Shown: positions 1 through 9,383, counted from the first letter of the stretch. The stretch is DNA of 64,000 nt from Pontibacillus marinus BH030004 = DSM 16465 (GCF_000425225.1 NZ_AULJ01000019.1:6894-70893), one strand, 5' to 3'. The notes: generated by a model not told the origin, from the letters alone. Numbers and translations are program-made.

Positions 1-145
1 AAGTTCGTCACGTCCTGTGACAACGCCGATCTGACCCACGTCGTGTGGGCCCAAGTTCGTCACGTCCTGTGACAACGTCGATCTGACCCACGTCGTGTGG
101 GCCCAAGTCCCTTCGTTGCTGGGCGCTGGAGCTGGATGTGGCCCC
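1..145. repeat. Tandem 52-bp double-hairpin repeat with end module
   Basis: Two head-to-tail copies of a 52-bp unit (1-52, 53-104) are followed by the end module AGTCCCTTCGTTGCTGGGCG. Each unit has two small hairpins: GTCAC/GTGAC around GTCCT and CCCAC/GTGGG around GTCGT. The same unit recurs at 26916-27020 and, inverted, near 51620-51665. The left end may be cut by the window edge. Confidence 0.85.
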
Positions 146-187
146 ACTTTTATTAAAAAGTTATACACAAGCCACAATCTAAAGAAC

Positions 188-229
188 AAAAAAGCCCCTT
201 CTACAAGAAGAGACTAAGAACGGGGCTCA
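188..229 (-). terminator. Intrinsic terminator overlapping the upstream stop codon
   Basis: On the minus strand GAGCCCC-(G)-TTCT pairs with AGAA-(G)-GGGC and is followed by six T residues. The 5' arm lies inside the last codons of the small membrane protein gene ending at 214. Confidence 0.75.
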
Positions 230-408
230 TTATCTGATTCATCTATATTGTGAGTATCATATGTTTCATCAACGATTTCTTTCTCTTTCTTAGCAGCCTT
301 TAAAATAATACGCATTGTTACAAAGGCCCCTAAAGCGAAAAAGAGTAATGTAATTAGCGCTGGAATGTATTCGGTCTTATCTTGTGGAAAATATAGAAAT
401 TCCATCAT
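214..408 (-). CDS. Small single-pass membrane protein, unknown function
   Basis: A 64-residue protein with one hydrophobic segment at about residues 15-36, followed by a Lys-rich stretch and then an acidic tail. This suggests an N-out single-span protein with a charged cytoplasmic tail. The start has a modest AAAGGCGTGA site upstream, and a terminator overlaps the stop, which supports a real transcription unit. It is divergent from kapB. I do not recognise the family and assign no function. Confidence 0.6.
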   Translation of the reverse strand: MMEFLYFPQDKTEYIPALITLLFFALGAFVTMRIILKAAKKEKEIVDETYDTHNIDESDNEPRS

Positions 409-543
409 AAGCTATCACGCCTTTCACCAATATCACCGATTCTATTATACCAAATTCTATCCAGAACGACACTACGTGAAAGTGAACAGTGAGTGACAAG
501 TTATGTTATGATGAGCCTAAAATAGAATGTTGGAGGAATAAAA

Positions 544-924
544 ATGGCAGAATTGCAACCTGGAGATAAAGTTCAAGCACATTATAAAACAGGGAAATAC
601 ATTGGAGAGATTATGGAAGATCGAGGTCATGCCTACTTAGTAAAAGTATTGGCAGTCCTAAAGCACCCACAACAAGGTGACTTACATAACCCTGGTAAAA
701 CGGAGAATGTGTTCTTCCACGAACGAAAAGCTTTAGCTCATAATGAAAAAGCAAACATTTCGAAATCCTCATTGAGTGAGCATGATGGAGAAATTCCAAA
801 TTATCAAGATTCTTTAAGAGAGGCTTTGGATAAACTTAAACAAAAACTCGCTGCAAAAGATGATGAGTTCAGTGAAAAAGCTCAGCATCAATTAGCGGAA
901 TTAGAAAAACGATATTTCAAGTAA
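544..924 (+). CDS. kapB: KapB, kinase-associated protein B
   Basis: A 126-residue protein matching the KapB family. The N-terminal half is a compact beta-rich domain holding YKTGKYIGEI (about 15-24) and the conserved block VLKHPQQGDLHNP (about 38-50). The C-terminal half is a charged helix. In Bacillus subtilis KapB acts with the sensor kinase KinB, which feeds phosphate to Spo0F at the onset of sporulation. Family members are often called lipoproteins, but no signal peptide or lipobox is visible here. KinB is not in the window, so the partner must lie elsewhere. GGAGG precedes the ATG. Confidence 0.85.
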   Translation: MAELQPGDKVQAHYKTGKYIGEIMEDRGHAYLVKVLAVLKHPQQGDLHNPGKTENVFFHERKALAHNEKANISKSSLSEHDGEIPNYQDSLREALDKLKQKLAAKDDEFSEKAQHQLAELEKRYFK

Positions 925-941
925 TATTCCCCTTCTTCAGT

Positions 942-1164
942 CAAAGCCCTCTATTATTGAAGACTTGGGTTCGAGATAAAACTATGTTGTGGAGTCCTTT
1001 GCTGGAAAGAGAGTAAGGGGTTCGTTGAAACGGCAATACTCCTGCGGAAGACCAGCTGAGCCTCCTCATACGCTACGCTCCTTGCGGGGTCTCATCTGCC
1101 CTTTCTACCGCGGGAGTTTGCCATTTCCCTCACCCCTTTGCGGTTATGGGGAATAACGGACCCT
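942..1164 (+). repeat. Dispersed repeat, family R2, copy 1
   Basis: A GC-richer block that starts near TTGAAGACTTGGGTTCGAG and ends near ACGGACCC. It contains the inverted pair GGCAATACTCC / GGGAGTTTGCC. A close copy in the same orientation lies at 38156-38378. Only short accidental reading frames occur in it. Confidence 0.85.
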
Positions 1165-1290
1165 AGTTGTGTGAGCTCTAAACCATACGGACATCTGTTC
1201 CGTTATTTGTTTTAAATCACCTTGGAAAAAACCAATTTGCCACAAAATAAGGTATCATATGTCCGTAAGCATCGACCTCTCAATATCGCT

Positions 1291-1500
1291 GCGGTTCCGT
1301 TAGTCACCATTCGGCTAAGGTGGGCTGTGGAACGGGTTGACTCCTCCGGTAGAAAGGGCGAGCGAGATCCCGCAGGAACGAAGTGACGAGGAAGCTCGAT
1401 CGGTCTTCCGGGGAAAGCAACCCGTTCCACAGCCCGCCGATCTCCACAAAAGCGACGGAACCATCCCGCACCAGCTTATTCCACATCACTCCCATATAAC
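1291..1500 (+). repeat. Dispersed repeat, family R3, copy 1, with long inverted repeats
   Basis: Nested inverted repeats: outer GGTTCCGT / ACGGAACC and inner GGGCTGTGGAACGGGTTG (1322-1339) with a perfect 18-bp complement at 1418-1435. A copy lies at 38504-38720 and a degenerate one at 17500-17587. R2 and R3 occur as a composite in the same order here and near 38.2-38.7 kb. The gene-free stretch 925-1544 is essentially this composite. Confidence 0.85.
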
Positions 1501-1544
1501 CAATAAAAAAGTCCTACACCATCAAGGTATAGGACTGTGAAGAG

Positions 1545-2741
1545 TTATGATCCAGGTACTTTTAAGTTCTTCTTTTTCTTCTTCGGTTTTCCATAAATAA
1601 GATTGGTGATATTTGGCGCTCGTTCAAATAAGAGCATGCCTATAAACGCCGCAACAAGAATGTACATGCCGCTAAACACCTTAATCGTACCAGTTGCCAA
1701 TGCCGCAATCACAACGGAAAATTCTCCTCTCGAACAGATCGACAAACCTGCTCTTAAGGATACACGCTTTGATAATCCATAAAGCTTACCACCTATAATT
1801 CCAACAAGCAGCTTGGCAATTAACCCCCATCCAATCAATGTGAGTAACAGACCTAACATTGGAATACCATCACCGAACTCAATCGTCGTTCCAAAGTAAA
1901 CGAAAAATAAAGGAAGCATCAAATCTTTAACAGGCAAGACAGTCTGCTCAACACGCTCAATCTTACCAATTTCCGCAAGCATGATTCCTGCAAGAAATGC
2001 TCCTAACACTTCAGAAAGATCTAGATATAAAGCAAGACCTCCATAAGCTAAGGCAATACCGATGAGTAAGGCAATTTTAAAGTCCTCATCATCAATTTTT
2101 TCAAGCAACACTTCAAACCTTTTAAATAACGTTTTACCAAGGATAATCGCACCTAATGCTAATCCAACAATTTTTCCAATTAAGATAGCAAGGTCGATGG
2201 GAGCAAAATCTCCACCACTACTCATCCCCATAATAATTGCGACTACAATGGGAGCAACTAAGTCTTCAAAAATTAATAAAGCCAAAATAAACTCTGTTTC
2301 ACGGTTTGCCATACGACTTGTATCATCGAGCAACTTAGCTGTGATAGAAGAACTTGTTGCATATGTAACGCCACCAATTAAGAAGGACGTAAAGAGGTCA
2401 AGGCCGAATGCATACGTTATGGCCATCGACACTCCTAAGCTTAGACCAACATCAAGAAACCCAGCCGGCCATATCTTCTTAGCAATACCACCTAGTCGTT
2501 TGATATTAAACTCTAACCCTAAAAGGAAAAATAACAATACGATTCCAATTTCACTAGCGAAATGCAATAACTCATTATGATGCAGTGCCCCCGCTAGCAC
2601 AATACCAAGTAAAATATATAAAATAACATTCGGAAATTTTATTTTGAGACTTAAAAAACCTAGCCAAAAAATGAGTAACAGGACAAGTCCAGCACCTAAT
2701 AATGATGGCATCTCTATATCAAATGGAATCAATGGGATCAT
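1545..2741 (-). CDS. khtU: KhtU-like cation:proton antiporter (CPA2 family)
   Basis: A 398-residue, highly hydrophobic protein with about 11-12 membrane spans and the CPA2 signature ILLFFLLGLEF (about 67-77). It ends in a Lys-rich tail. In B. subtilis KhtU exports K+ (and NH4+) in exchange for protons and is gated by the soluble subunit KhtT, whose gene lies directly upstream here. The two genes overlap by 4 nt (ATGA), indicating translational coupling. A third gene, khtS, known in B. subtilis, is not visible. The exact ion cannot be read from sequence. Confidence 0.85.
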   Translation of the reverse strand: MIPLIPFDIEMPSLLGAGLVLLLIFWLGFLSLKIKFPNVILYILLGIVLAGALHHNELLHFASEIGIVLLFFLLGLEFNIKRLGGIAKKIWPAGFLDVGLSLGVSMAITYAFGLDLFTSFLIGGVTYATSSSITAKLLDDTSRMANRETEFILALLIFEDLVAPIVVAIIMGMSSGGDFAPIDLAILIGKIVGLALGAIILGKTLFKRFEVLLEKIDDEDFKIALLIGIALAYGGLALYLDLSEVLGAFLAGIMLAEIGKIERVEQTVLPVKDLMLPLFFVYFGTTIEFGDGIPMLGLLLTLIGWGLIAKLLVGIIGGKLYGLSKRVSLRAGLSICSRGEFSVVIAALATGTIKVFSGMYILVAAFIGMLLFERAPNITNLIYGKPKKKKKNLKVPGS

Positions 2742-3226
2742 TCCTCTCCCTTACATAATGCTGTAAGTGAAGCAATTTGATCTTTCTTACCAATCCCCAT
2801 AAGTACGTCACCTGGTTTCAACGTTGTATATGCCTCTGGGATGGCAATAATGTCATCTCCTTTTACAATTCCAATAATCGTAGCTCCTGTTTGATTTCGA
2901 ACCTCAGACTCTTCAATCGTCTTATGTGCAATAGAAGATGCTTCTTTAATTTCCACCCAATCAATAACGATTTGGTTATTAAACATCTTAAGCTTATCGG
3001 CATCAACAGGTTGATAGGTTGCACCAAGCAATTGTGCTCCAAGTTCTCTTGTTTCATCACCAGTTAGATCCATTCCAAAATCCGCTTCTTCGCTGTCAGC
3101 ATCCTCAAAAAAGTATAATTCACGTTTTCCTGTATGATGAACAATTAAAATGAGCTGACTATCTTCAGCAGTAGTTAATGTAATTTTTTGACCGATACCA
3201 GGTAATTGGGATATAGATATATTCAT
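2738..3226 (-). CDS. khtT: KhtT-like regulatory subunit (TrkA-C domain)
   Basis: A 162-residue cytoplasmic protein. The N-terminal part matches KhtT (LPGIGQKI near residue 7, HHTGKRELYFF near 31). The C-terminal half is a TrkA-C-type nucleotide-binding domain with GATIIGIVKGD and LKPGDVLMGIGK. The start was placed at the ATG 3226 because AAAGGAGAT sits 8 nt upstream; a longer reading from 3247 would bury that site. It is first in an operon with khtU. In the known system KhtT opens the exporter in response to pH and cyclic dinucleotide. Confidence 0.85.
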   Translation of the reverse strand: MNISISQLPGIGQKITLTTAEDSQLILIVHHTGKRELYFFEDADSEEADFGMDLTGDETRELGAQLLGATYQPVDADKLKMFNNQIVIDWVEIKEASSIAHKTIEESEVRNQTGATIIGIVKGDDIIAIPEAYTTLKPGDVLMGIGKKDQIASLTALCKGEE

Positions 3227-3328
3227 TCGGATATCTCCTTTCAACATGTATCATTATGTTTGTATATGCTTCACTTAAACAATTCGTTCAACAAGCTTTA
3301 TTAAGTCATTCCCTATTCACACCAGGTT

Positions 3329-4384
3329 TTAATCTTGTACCATGCGATTAATAAATAACGTTGGTGCTTTTGCCAGATTAATTTCTTCAACATCATAATG
3401 CATATACTGATTTGTCGTATTATTAGAAAAAATACGTACAATCGGACGTTGGGGTAGTCCTTTATTCTGCCCAACTATTGTAGCGATACTTCCATTAGAT
3501 AAGTGGACATTACTTCCATTCGGATAAAATGCAACACTTCTTAAAAATTGCCAAACAACATCTCGGTCAAACTTCTCCCCAGCTAACCCCATGATCTGTT
3601 CCCCTGCTTCATAAGGTAGTAGGGGTTGACTTCCATCTTGTGGCGATACTAAATTGTCGTAGGTGTTCGCCACAGAAACAATACGTGCGTAAGGATGAAT
3701 ATTTTCACCTTTAACTCCCCTCGGCTCACCACTTCCATCAAGATACTCATGGTGTTGAAAGGCTACATGGGCAGATACCGTACTTATTTCTCTATTTTTA
3801 CGCAAAGTATTAAATCCAATCCAAGCATGATGTTCATTTGCAGCAAGTCCATCTTTTTGTTTCTTACCCACCTTGCCAACATCATGAAGTATAGCACCAA
3901 TCCCCAGCTCTATAAGCTCTTTATTGGTGTATTGGAGCTTAATCCCCACAAGCACTGACATGACCGTTACGTGCATAGAGTGGATTAATAGTTCATTATC
4001 CTTAGTCCGGATATCTTCTAATTGTAATAACACATCTTTATTATGTAATAGTTCATCAATAATATTTTTCGTGGTTTGGCCAAGATCCTTTGTATGAAAA
4101 TCTTTCCCCTCTTGAATGATTCCTAACGATTCAGAAAGGTTTTTCATAACTTCACGCTTCGTTTTATCGGAAATGGAGGATTCATCCTCTGACTCAGGAA
4201 TGTCTTTTCCCTCTTCTTCATCGTCCATCACATAAACAGCATGTACTCCCATGCGTTTAAGACGGCCGATTAGTCCAATCGTTAATGAAATCCCTTTTCC
4301 TAACAATACACGTCCATCATTGGCATAGATATTCCGTCCCAGTCTATCACTTTGCTCTAATTGATCAATTGGTCTATATTTCAT
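3329..4384 (-). CDS. HD-GYP-type domain protein with GEP instead of GYP
   Basis: A 351-residue protein. Residues 1-55 form the small N-terminal domain common in Bacillus HD-GYP proteins; the HD domain follows with ILHDVGK (HD at 167-168) and HH at 211-212. The defining loop reads DGSGEPRG (216-223), so Tyr of GYP is replaced by Glu. HD-GYP enzymes hydrolyse cyclic di-GMP; whether this variant does is uncertain. A second, canonical paralog lies at 34122-35225. It appears monocistronic, with GAGGGGAT before the ATG. Confidence 0.8.
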   Translation of the reverse strand: MKYRPIDQLEQSDRLGRNIYANDGRVLLGKGISLTIGLIGRLKRMGVHAVYVMDDEEEGKDIPESEDESSISDKTKREVMKNLSESLGIIQEGKDFHTKDLGQTTKNIIDELLHNKDVLLQLEDIRTKDNELLIHSMHVTVMSVLVGIKLQYTNKELIELGIGAILHDVGKVGKKQKDGLAANEHHAWIGFNTLRKNREISTVSAHVAFQHHEYLDGSGEPRGVKGENIHPYARIVSVANTYDNLVSPQDGSQPLLPYEAGEQIMGLAGEKFDRDVVWQFLRSVAFYPNGSNVHLSNGSIATIVGQNKGLPQRPIVRIFSNNTTNQYMHYDVEEINLAKAPTLFINRMVQD

Positions 4385-4597
4385 ACAAAATCCCCTCGAA
4401 CTACACCTTTGTTCTTATTTTAGCAGTCCTTCAACTGAAAACATAGTAAATATATTCCTCCATGATCTGAAAACGTTCCCATTTGTGTTCTTAAAACCGT
4501 TATGGTATTTTTACATTGTAGATGTCAGACAACCTGAATTTTCTATTCATGACATTACTTTTATGAGAAACAATGAACTCAAGGAGGTTTATACCAT

Positions 4598-5308
4598 ATG
4601 ACAGTACATATTGGTGCCAATAAAGGCGATATTGCAGATAAAATTTTACTACCTGGAGACCCTCTTCGTGCGAAATATATTGCAGAGAACTTTTTAGAGG
4701 ATGTTACTTGCTATAACGAAGTTCGTGGTATGTACGGCTTCACAGGTACATATAAAGGAGAACGTATCTCTGTACAGGGAACAGGTATGGGTGTACCGTC
4801 CATTTCGATCTATGTAAATGAACTTATTCAGAGCTATGACGTACAAAAGTTAATCCGTGTAGGTTCTTGTGGTGCTTTACAAAAAGACGTGCAAGTTCGT
4901 GATGTTATTCTTGCATCTACTTCATCTACAGACTCTCAAATGAACCGTATGGTATTTGGCGGTATCGACTTTGCTCCAACAGCAGACTTTAGCTTATTAA
5001 AAGCTGCCTATGACGTAGGTGAAGAAAAAGGGCTTAACTTGCGCGTAGGTAATGTATTCACAAGTGATAGCTTCTACCGCGATAACGCAAAAGAATTATT
5101 CGATCAACTTGCTGACTATAACGTACTAGCAGTTGAAATGGAGACGACAGCTCTTTATACTCTTGCATCAAAATTTGATCGTCAAGCGCTTTCTGTTCTA
5201 ACAGTAAGTGACCATATTATCACAGGTGAAGAAACCACATCTGAAGAACGACAAACAACGTTCAACGAAATGATCGAAGTAGCATTAGAAGCTGCAATTC
5301 AAGATTAA
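4598..5308 (+). CDS. deoD: Purine nucleoside phosphorylase DeoD-type
   Basis: A 236-residue protein of the hexameric bacterial PNP family. Visible active-site features are H4, the phosphate ligands in GDPLR (20-24), R87 and S90 in RVGSCG, EMETT (180-184) that contacts the sugar and base, and catalytic D205 in SDHI. It phosphorolyses purine (deoxy)ribonucleosides to free base and (deoxy)ribose 1-phosphate in the cytoplasm. The start has AAGGAGGTT upstream, and a terminator follows the stop, so it is probably a single-gene unit. Confidence 0.97.
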   Translation: MTVHIGANKGDIADKILLPGDPLRAKYIAENFLEDVTCYNEVRGMYGFTGTYKGERISVQGTGMGVPSISIYVNELIQSYDVQKLIRVGSCGALQKDVQVRDVILASTSSTDSQMNRMVFGGIDFAPTADFSLLKAAYDVGEEKGLNLRVGNVFTSDSFYRDNAKELFDQLADYNVLAVEMETTALYTLASKFDRQALSVLTVSDHIITGEETTSEERQTTFNEMIEVALEAAIQD

Positions 5309-5314
5309 ACCTAC

Positions 5315-5347
5315 AAAACGAGCCTCAATAAGAGGTTCGTTTTTTTA
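5315..5347 (+). terminator. deoD terminator
   Basis: ACGAGCCTC / GAGGTTCGT stem with one wobble pair, loop AATAA and a T7 tract, starting 7 nt after the deoD stop. Confidence 0.85.
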
Positions 5348-5411
5348 TAAACTATTTTCACTCTTACCTTACACTTGCATATAGTGTGTATGAGAAAAGG
5401 AGGCCTGAAAT

Positions 5412-5798
5412 ATGAACCCTTACCAAAACCATTACCCTGTATATTACACTCCCTATATGCTTGTACCTGTAAATCCACTTCAATATCAGCAGCAAATCGT
5501 GTCTCGTCAATACCCAGATGTAACCACTAAAAAATTTCAAGAATCCTCTCAAGCCTATCAAAATTTAATCAATGATTCTCAGATTATTTCGCAGCGTTTT
5601 GCGGAATCTGGAAATTTACGCCGTAAGGTAATGCGTGCGGCACAAAAATCAGATCACAATACGGTTGTTCATTTAATACAGAATACAGGTATCTCACACC
5701 CAATTGAGGTTTCATATAACCCAGACAGTATAAAAGTGACGATAATGGATATCGAGGAAAGTCCAACCAGTAAGCTTATTATGGCATTACGTTGGTAG
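5412..5798 (+). CDS. yuzC: YuzC-like putative inner spore coat protein
   Basis: A 128-residue protein with a Tyr/Pro/Asn-rich N-terminus (about 1-30, many Tyr), typical of coat-associated proteins, followed by a more ordered part with a helical segment at about 45-95. The composition and its place next to yui genes fit YuzC, an inner spore coat protein in B. subtilis. The assignment rests on composition and context more than on clear motifs. AAAGGAGGCC precedes the ATG. Confidence 0.6.
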   Translation: MNPYQNHYPVYYTPYMLVPVNPLQYQQQIVSRQYPDVTTKKFQESSQAYQNLINDSQIISQRFAESGNLRRKVMRAAQKSDHNTVVHLIQNTGISHPIEVSYNPDSIKVTIMDIEESPTSKLIMALRW

Positions 5799-5834
5799 GT
5801 TTCCTTTACACCGAAATCCCTTTTGCACTCTTAA

Positions 5835-5872
5835 AATAAAAAAGCATGGCCCTGTATAAAAAGACCATGCTC
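5835..5872 (-). terminator. pepA terminator
   Basis: On the minus strand AGCATGGTC / GGCCATGCT is followed by TTTTTTATTTT, 11 nt after the pepA stop. It can also pair on the plus strand after yuzC. Confidence 0.85.
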
Positions 5873-5882
5873 TTATAGATGT

Positions 5883-7373
5883 CTACCTTGTTAAAACATA
5901 ATGTGCTAACGTACGAGCCATAACCCCCGTTGGACCTTTTGGACCTAAATCATATTCTGTCCCTGGATTAGATGTACCTGCAATATCTAAGTGAACCCAT
6001 GGTGTACTTTCAGCAAATTCCGCCAAGAAGGAACCAGCCATAATCGCATGCCCTTTACGTCCTGGTGAATTATTTAAATCAGCAACATCACTTGATCTTA
6101 CTTGATCTCGATATATTCCATTATATGGTAATTGCCAAATCGGCTCATCTGTATATTTAGATGCTTTATCAAGTTCTGTAAACAAATCATCATTATTCGT
6201 CATCGCACCTGTAACCCAATCCCCAAGTGCAACTACTACACCGCCAGTAAGCGTTGCAACATCAATTATTTTTTCAGCTTTATGATGCTTAGCATAGGTG
6301 ATTCCATCAGCAAGAGCTAGGCGACCTTCTGCATCTGTATTAAGCACCTCTATCGTTTTCCCACTTAATGAAGTAATCACATCATCAGGTTTGAAAGCAG
6401 AACCACTAATCATATTATCTGTGGAAGGGATAACAGCGACGATGTTTTGCTTTGGTTTAAGACGACCTATTGTATCCATTGCACCAAGTACAGCGGCAGC
6501 TCCCCCCATGTCACCCTTCATACCTACAATGCCATCCTTCGGCTTAATCGAGTATCCACCTGTATCAAAAGTAATTCCTTTTCCTACAAGACCTACAACG
6601 TCATCCCATTTTTCTTTACCCTGGTATTTCAAAACGATCATCTTTGGTGGCTCAGTTGACCCTTGGTTTACGGCTAAAAGAGCTCCCATACCTAAACGTT
6701 CCATATCTTCTCTTTCCAGAATTTCTGTTTCAAAATCATACGTTGTAGCAAGTGTCATGGCATACTCAGCTAAATCCGTGGCTGTTAATAAGTTACCAGG
6801 TGTTTGAACTAAATGACGGGCCGTGTTCACACCATGTCCAACTGCCACTCCCTCTTCAAGAGCTTTTGTAAGTAAGCCAGATTCTTGGTCAGATAAAATA
6901 CGAACAGATTCGATGACTTGTTCTGGTTTTTCATTACTTGTTTTGTAGTGTTCAAACTGATAAGGAGCTACAATCATCGCTTCAGAGAACGCTTTAGAAG
7001 CTTCCTCCTCAGAGATTTCATCGGTTTGGAACGTATGTAGTAAACAAGTAACTTCAGAAACACGATCCTTACGTAGCTGCTTAAATAAAGGACCGAAAGC
7101 TTTCTTTAACTTTTGTACACTTAAATCTTTCTTTTTCCCTAACCCTACGACGTAGATACGCTTGGCTGAAGTTTGATTTAATGTAAATACCTTTGAAACT
7201 TTCTTATAATCGTTTGATAGATCTCCATCTTGCATATATTGATCTAGAGCTCCATCTAATGCATCGTTTAGTTGCTGATAAGCTGGTTGATGCTGTTTGT
7301 TTTCATGATATAAGCCTAGTACTAGAGCTTCCGTTTCTTGAAACATTTCTGTTGTTGGTTGTATTGTAAACAA
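5883..7373 (-). CDS. pepA: Leucyl (cytosol) aminopeptidase, M17 family
   Basis: A 496-residue M17 aminopeptidase. The C-terminal catalytic domain has the family signature NTDAEGRLAL (345-354) and metal-ligand blocks GKGITFDTGG and GMKGDMGGAAAV; the N-terminal third is the variable non-catalytic domain. It removes N-terminal residues from peptides in the cytoplasm using two metal ions. The start chosen is TTG at 7373, with GGAGG 8 nt upstream; an in-frame GTG at 7388 would contain this site within its own codons. The resulting N-terminus MFTIQ resembles that of the B. subtilis homologue (YuiE). Confidence 0.93.
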   Translation of the reverse strand: MFTIQPTTEMFQETEALVLGLYHENKQHQPAYQQLNDALDGALDQYMQDGDLSNDYKKVSKVFTLNQTSAKRIYVVGLGKKKDLSVQKLKKAFGPLFKQLRKDRVSEVTCLLHTFQTDEISEEEASKAFSEAMIVAPYQFEHYKTSNEKPEQVIESVRILSDQESGLLTKALEEGVAVGHGVNTARHLVQTPGNLLTATDLAEYAMTLATTYDFETEILEREDMERLGMGALLAVNQGSTEPPKMIVLKYQGKEKWDDVVGLVGKGITFDTGGYSIKPKDGIVGMKGDMGGAAAVLGAMDTIGRLKPKQNIVAVIPSTDNMISGSAFKPDDVITSLSGKTIEVLNTDAEGRLALADGITYAKHHKAEKIIDVATLTGGVVVALGDWVTGAMTNNDDLFTELDKASKYTDEPIWQLPYNGIYRDQVRSSDVADLNNSPGRKGHAIMAGSFLAEFAESTPWVHLDIAGTSNPGTEYDLGPKGPTGVMARTLAHYVLTR

Positions 7374-7613
7374 AATCTCCACCTCCACTTGCTATTATAC
7401 AGAAAAATCAATCGTTTTTGTGATTCAGTATTTCATGAGTGTGATATAATGAAAAAACACAAGTTTTTGCAGGGTAATCATATCCATATTTAATAATATT
7501 TTTACATACATAAAGCCTTGAATTTCCTCATTTTCATTTCCTTCGTGTTAAAATTAAAGGAGCAGAGTCAGGGTCAAACAATGTACTAGATGTAGAAAGG
7601 ATGACACAGAAGC

Positions 7614-8087
7614 ATGGAAATACTCTCCAATTTCCCCCTCTGGGCTGCTTTAACCGCAATTGTTTTTGCCCAGGTTGTTAAAATTCCCATTCATTACATT
7701 GCAACGAGAGAAGCAAATATAGGCCTCGTTTTCTCAACTGGAGGTATGCCTAGTAGTCACTCTGCTGCTGTTACCGCTCTTGCAACTGCTGTAGGGATTC
7801 AAGAAGGCTTCGGATCGAACATGTTTGCGATTGCATGTGTCTTAGCTGTAATTGTCATGTATGATGCAACAGGAGTCCGGAGACAAGCTGGTGAGCAGGC
7901 AGTGATGTTAAACATGCTAGCGAAAGACTTCTCACATTTTGTCGAAGAAGCAAAAGTGTGGAATAAAAAAGCAGAGTATGAAAAGCGTGAAGAATTGAAA
8001 GAATTACTTGGTCACCAGCCTATTGAAGTATTTTTTGGTGGAATCACTGGTGTTCTTTTAGCTATCGTTCTTAATTCTATGATTTAA
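7614..8087 (+). CDS. yuiD: YuiD-type divergent PAP2-family membrane protein
   Basis: A 157-residue membrane protein with about three to four spans. It contains the block GGMPSSHSAAVTALATA (about 42-58), which resembles the phosphatase motif SGHS of PAP2 enzymes, and YDATGVRRQAGEQA (about 83-96). This matches the DUF212/YuiD family, a divergent PAP2 relative whose substrate is unknown. The nearest SD-like AAAGG is 13 nt from the ATG, longer than usual, so the start is less certain than the family call. A terminator follows. Confidence 0.85.
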   Translation: MEILSNFPLWAALTAIVFAQVVKIPIHYIATREANIGLVFSTGGMPSSHSAAVTALATAVGIQEGFGSNMFAIACVLAVIVMYDATGVRRQAGEQAVMLNMLAKDFSHFVEEAKVWNKKAEYEKREELKELLGHQPIEVFFGGITGVLLAIVLNSMI

Positions 8088-8096
8088 TACCACGTA

Positions 8097-8127
8097 AAAA
8101 GCATCAGCTATATAGCTGATGCTTTAA
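8097..8127 (+). terminator. yuiD terminator, bidirectional
   Basis: AAAGCATCAGCT / AGCTGATGCTTT with an ATAT loop lies between two convergent genes and can serve both strands. Confidence 0.8.
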
Positions 8128-8454
8128 TTATGCCATAAAGTATGGGGCATAATAGATCAATGTAATAATTAAACTAATAATCAAAAATAATATAAGTCCA
8201 AACATAATAGGTGTTATTTCAAAACGAAACAACTTCACTTGACCAGCATCCAGACCAGTCCACCCTTTTGTACCTGCCTTCGCAATATTATTAACCCGAT
8301 TCATTTCAATACCCGACAACCAAATAACCCCAAAAATAAAAGCCCCTCCTAAAAATAGGACTTCCATGACTTGAACTCCCAAAAATGTAGCGATTACTAA
8401 TATTAATAAAAATTCAAAGAAAATTGTACCGAATACAATAAAAAAAGACTTCAT
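8128..8454 (-). CDS. Small membrane protein, unknown function
   Basis: A 108-residue hydrophobic protein with two N-terminal spans (about 5-25 and 28-48), a polar loop, and a C-terminal span (about 82-105). GGAGTTGGAAAAGG precedes the ATG. It is convergent with yuiD and lies downstream of yuiC on the same strand, separated from it by a terminator. I do not recognise the family. It is likely a real gene given its codon pattern and start signals. Confidence 0.65.
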   Translation of the reverse strand: MKSFFIVFGTIFFEFLLILVIATFLGVQVMEVLFLGGAFIFGVIWLSGIEMNRVNNIAKAGTKGWTGLDAGQVKLFRFEITPIMFGLILFLIISLIITLIYYAPYFMA

Positions 8455-8541
8455 TCCTTTTCCAACTCCTCAAACTAACCTTTTATATGTCTAACGATTT
8501 AAAAAGGAAAAAGTTTCAATTTTATTTTTTCATACAACACA

Positions 8542-8571
8542 AATAAGAGCTTGGATGAACCAAGCTCTTAT
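8542..8571 (-). terminator. yuiC terminator
   Basis: Strong inverted repeat ATAAGAGCTTGG / CCAAGCTCTTAT, 17 nt downstream of the yuiC stop; the T run is weak (TTATTTG). Confidence 0.65.
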
Positions 8572-8588
8572 CGTTACCGGTCTTTGCG

Positions 8589-9278
8589 TTAACTTTGTAG
8601 AATTTCTTCACGGAACACCTGAAGTTGTTCATTTTGATTTAAGGTAACAAGCGTATCTTCAGAAAGCCTTCCGTTTCCTTTTTTCACAACATATACATCA
8701 ACGCGTTTTTTACCCCATTTTTCGTAAACATCATCAACAGTTTCATAATAAAGATCGATCTTATTTCCCTGGATAGCTGAACCTTTATCAGCCACAACTC
8801 CAAATCCGTAATCAGGAATATAAAGAATTGTTCCAATTGGATAAATATCCAAATCTGCTGCAATCGTAGAATATAGATCCCGCTTAACTTTTACACCTGA
8901 ATACGTAATGCCGTACATTGGGTGGTCCGGTGTTTTACCTGTTGACTCTACACCAGCAGTGTACCCAGTTGCTAGCACTGTTGATTTAGGAAACTGTGAA
9001 AAATCTACTGCTTCCTCAATTGAAGTTGGTCCTTGGATCTGCTGACTAGAAATATAACGAGTTTTAGAATCTGCATATTTGAATTCTTTTTTCTTTAAAC
9101 TTACTTGGCGATCCTCGTGTTCATCATAAGTAGATTGAAAAGGATATAAAGACTTTGTTTGATTGTGGATCCAAACGCCAACCTCAACGGCCGAGACATT
9201 CGAAATAGATGTAAATGTCGAACCTAATGCAGCTACCAGTAACCCCAACATCATGATTCGTTTCAGTAATGTTTTCAT
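8589..9278 (-). CDS. yuiC: YuiC-like exported 3D-domain protein
   Basis: A 229-residue secreted protein. It has a signal peptide at about 1-30 (KKR-like start, hydrophobic core, cut near VSA) and a C-terminal 3D domain at about 125-210 with [26 protein letters not shown] and [11 protein letters not shown]. The 3D (three Asp) domain is the double-psi barrel of MltA-type lytic enzymes; B. subtilis YuiC is reported to have muralytic activity. The ATG at 9278 was chosen because GAGAGGTG lies upstream and the signal peptide then starts correctly. Confidence 0.85.
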   Translation of the reverse strand: MKTLLKRIMMLGLLVAALGSTFTSISNVSAVEVGVWIHNQTKSLYPFQSTYDEHEDRQVSLKKKEFKYADSKTRYISSQQIQGPTSIEEAVDFSQFPKSTVLATGYTAGVESTGKTPDHPMYGITYSGVKVKRDLYSTIAADLDIYPIGTILYIPDYGFGVVADKGSAIQGNKIDLYYETVDDVYEKWGKKRVDVYVVKKGNGRLSEDTLVTLNQNEQLQVFREEILQS

Positions 9279-9341
9279 CTTGTTAACACCTCTCTCGAAT
9301 GTCATCCTTGCCAAATCCATTAGGTAATATACAAATCCATT

Positions 9342-9383
9342 AAAAAAACACTACTTTTGTCCTGGTAAAAGGAAGTAGTGTTT
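9342..9383 (-). terminator. yuiB terminator
   Basis: On the minus strand AAACACTACTT pairs with AAGTAGTGTTT and is followed by T residues. It separates yuiB from yuiC. A second small hairpin (GCAGAGA / TCTCTGC, 9397-9415) sits between it and yuiB. Confidence 0.8.

Noticed and set aside
1212-1540. Several 60-75-residue frames on both strands
   Set aside because: They lie in repeat R3, and similar false frames occur in its copy at 38454-38722.
2062-2580. 172-residue plus-strand frame inside khtU
   Set aside because: Antisense shadow of a clear transporter gene, with low-complexity translation.
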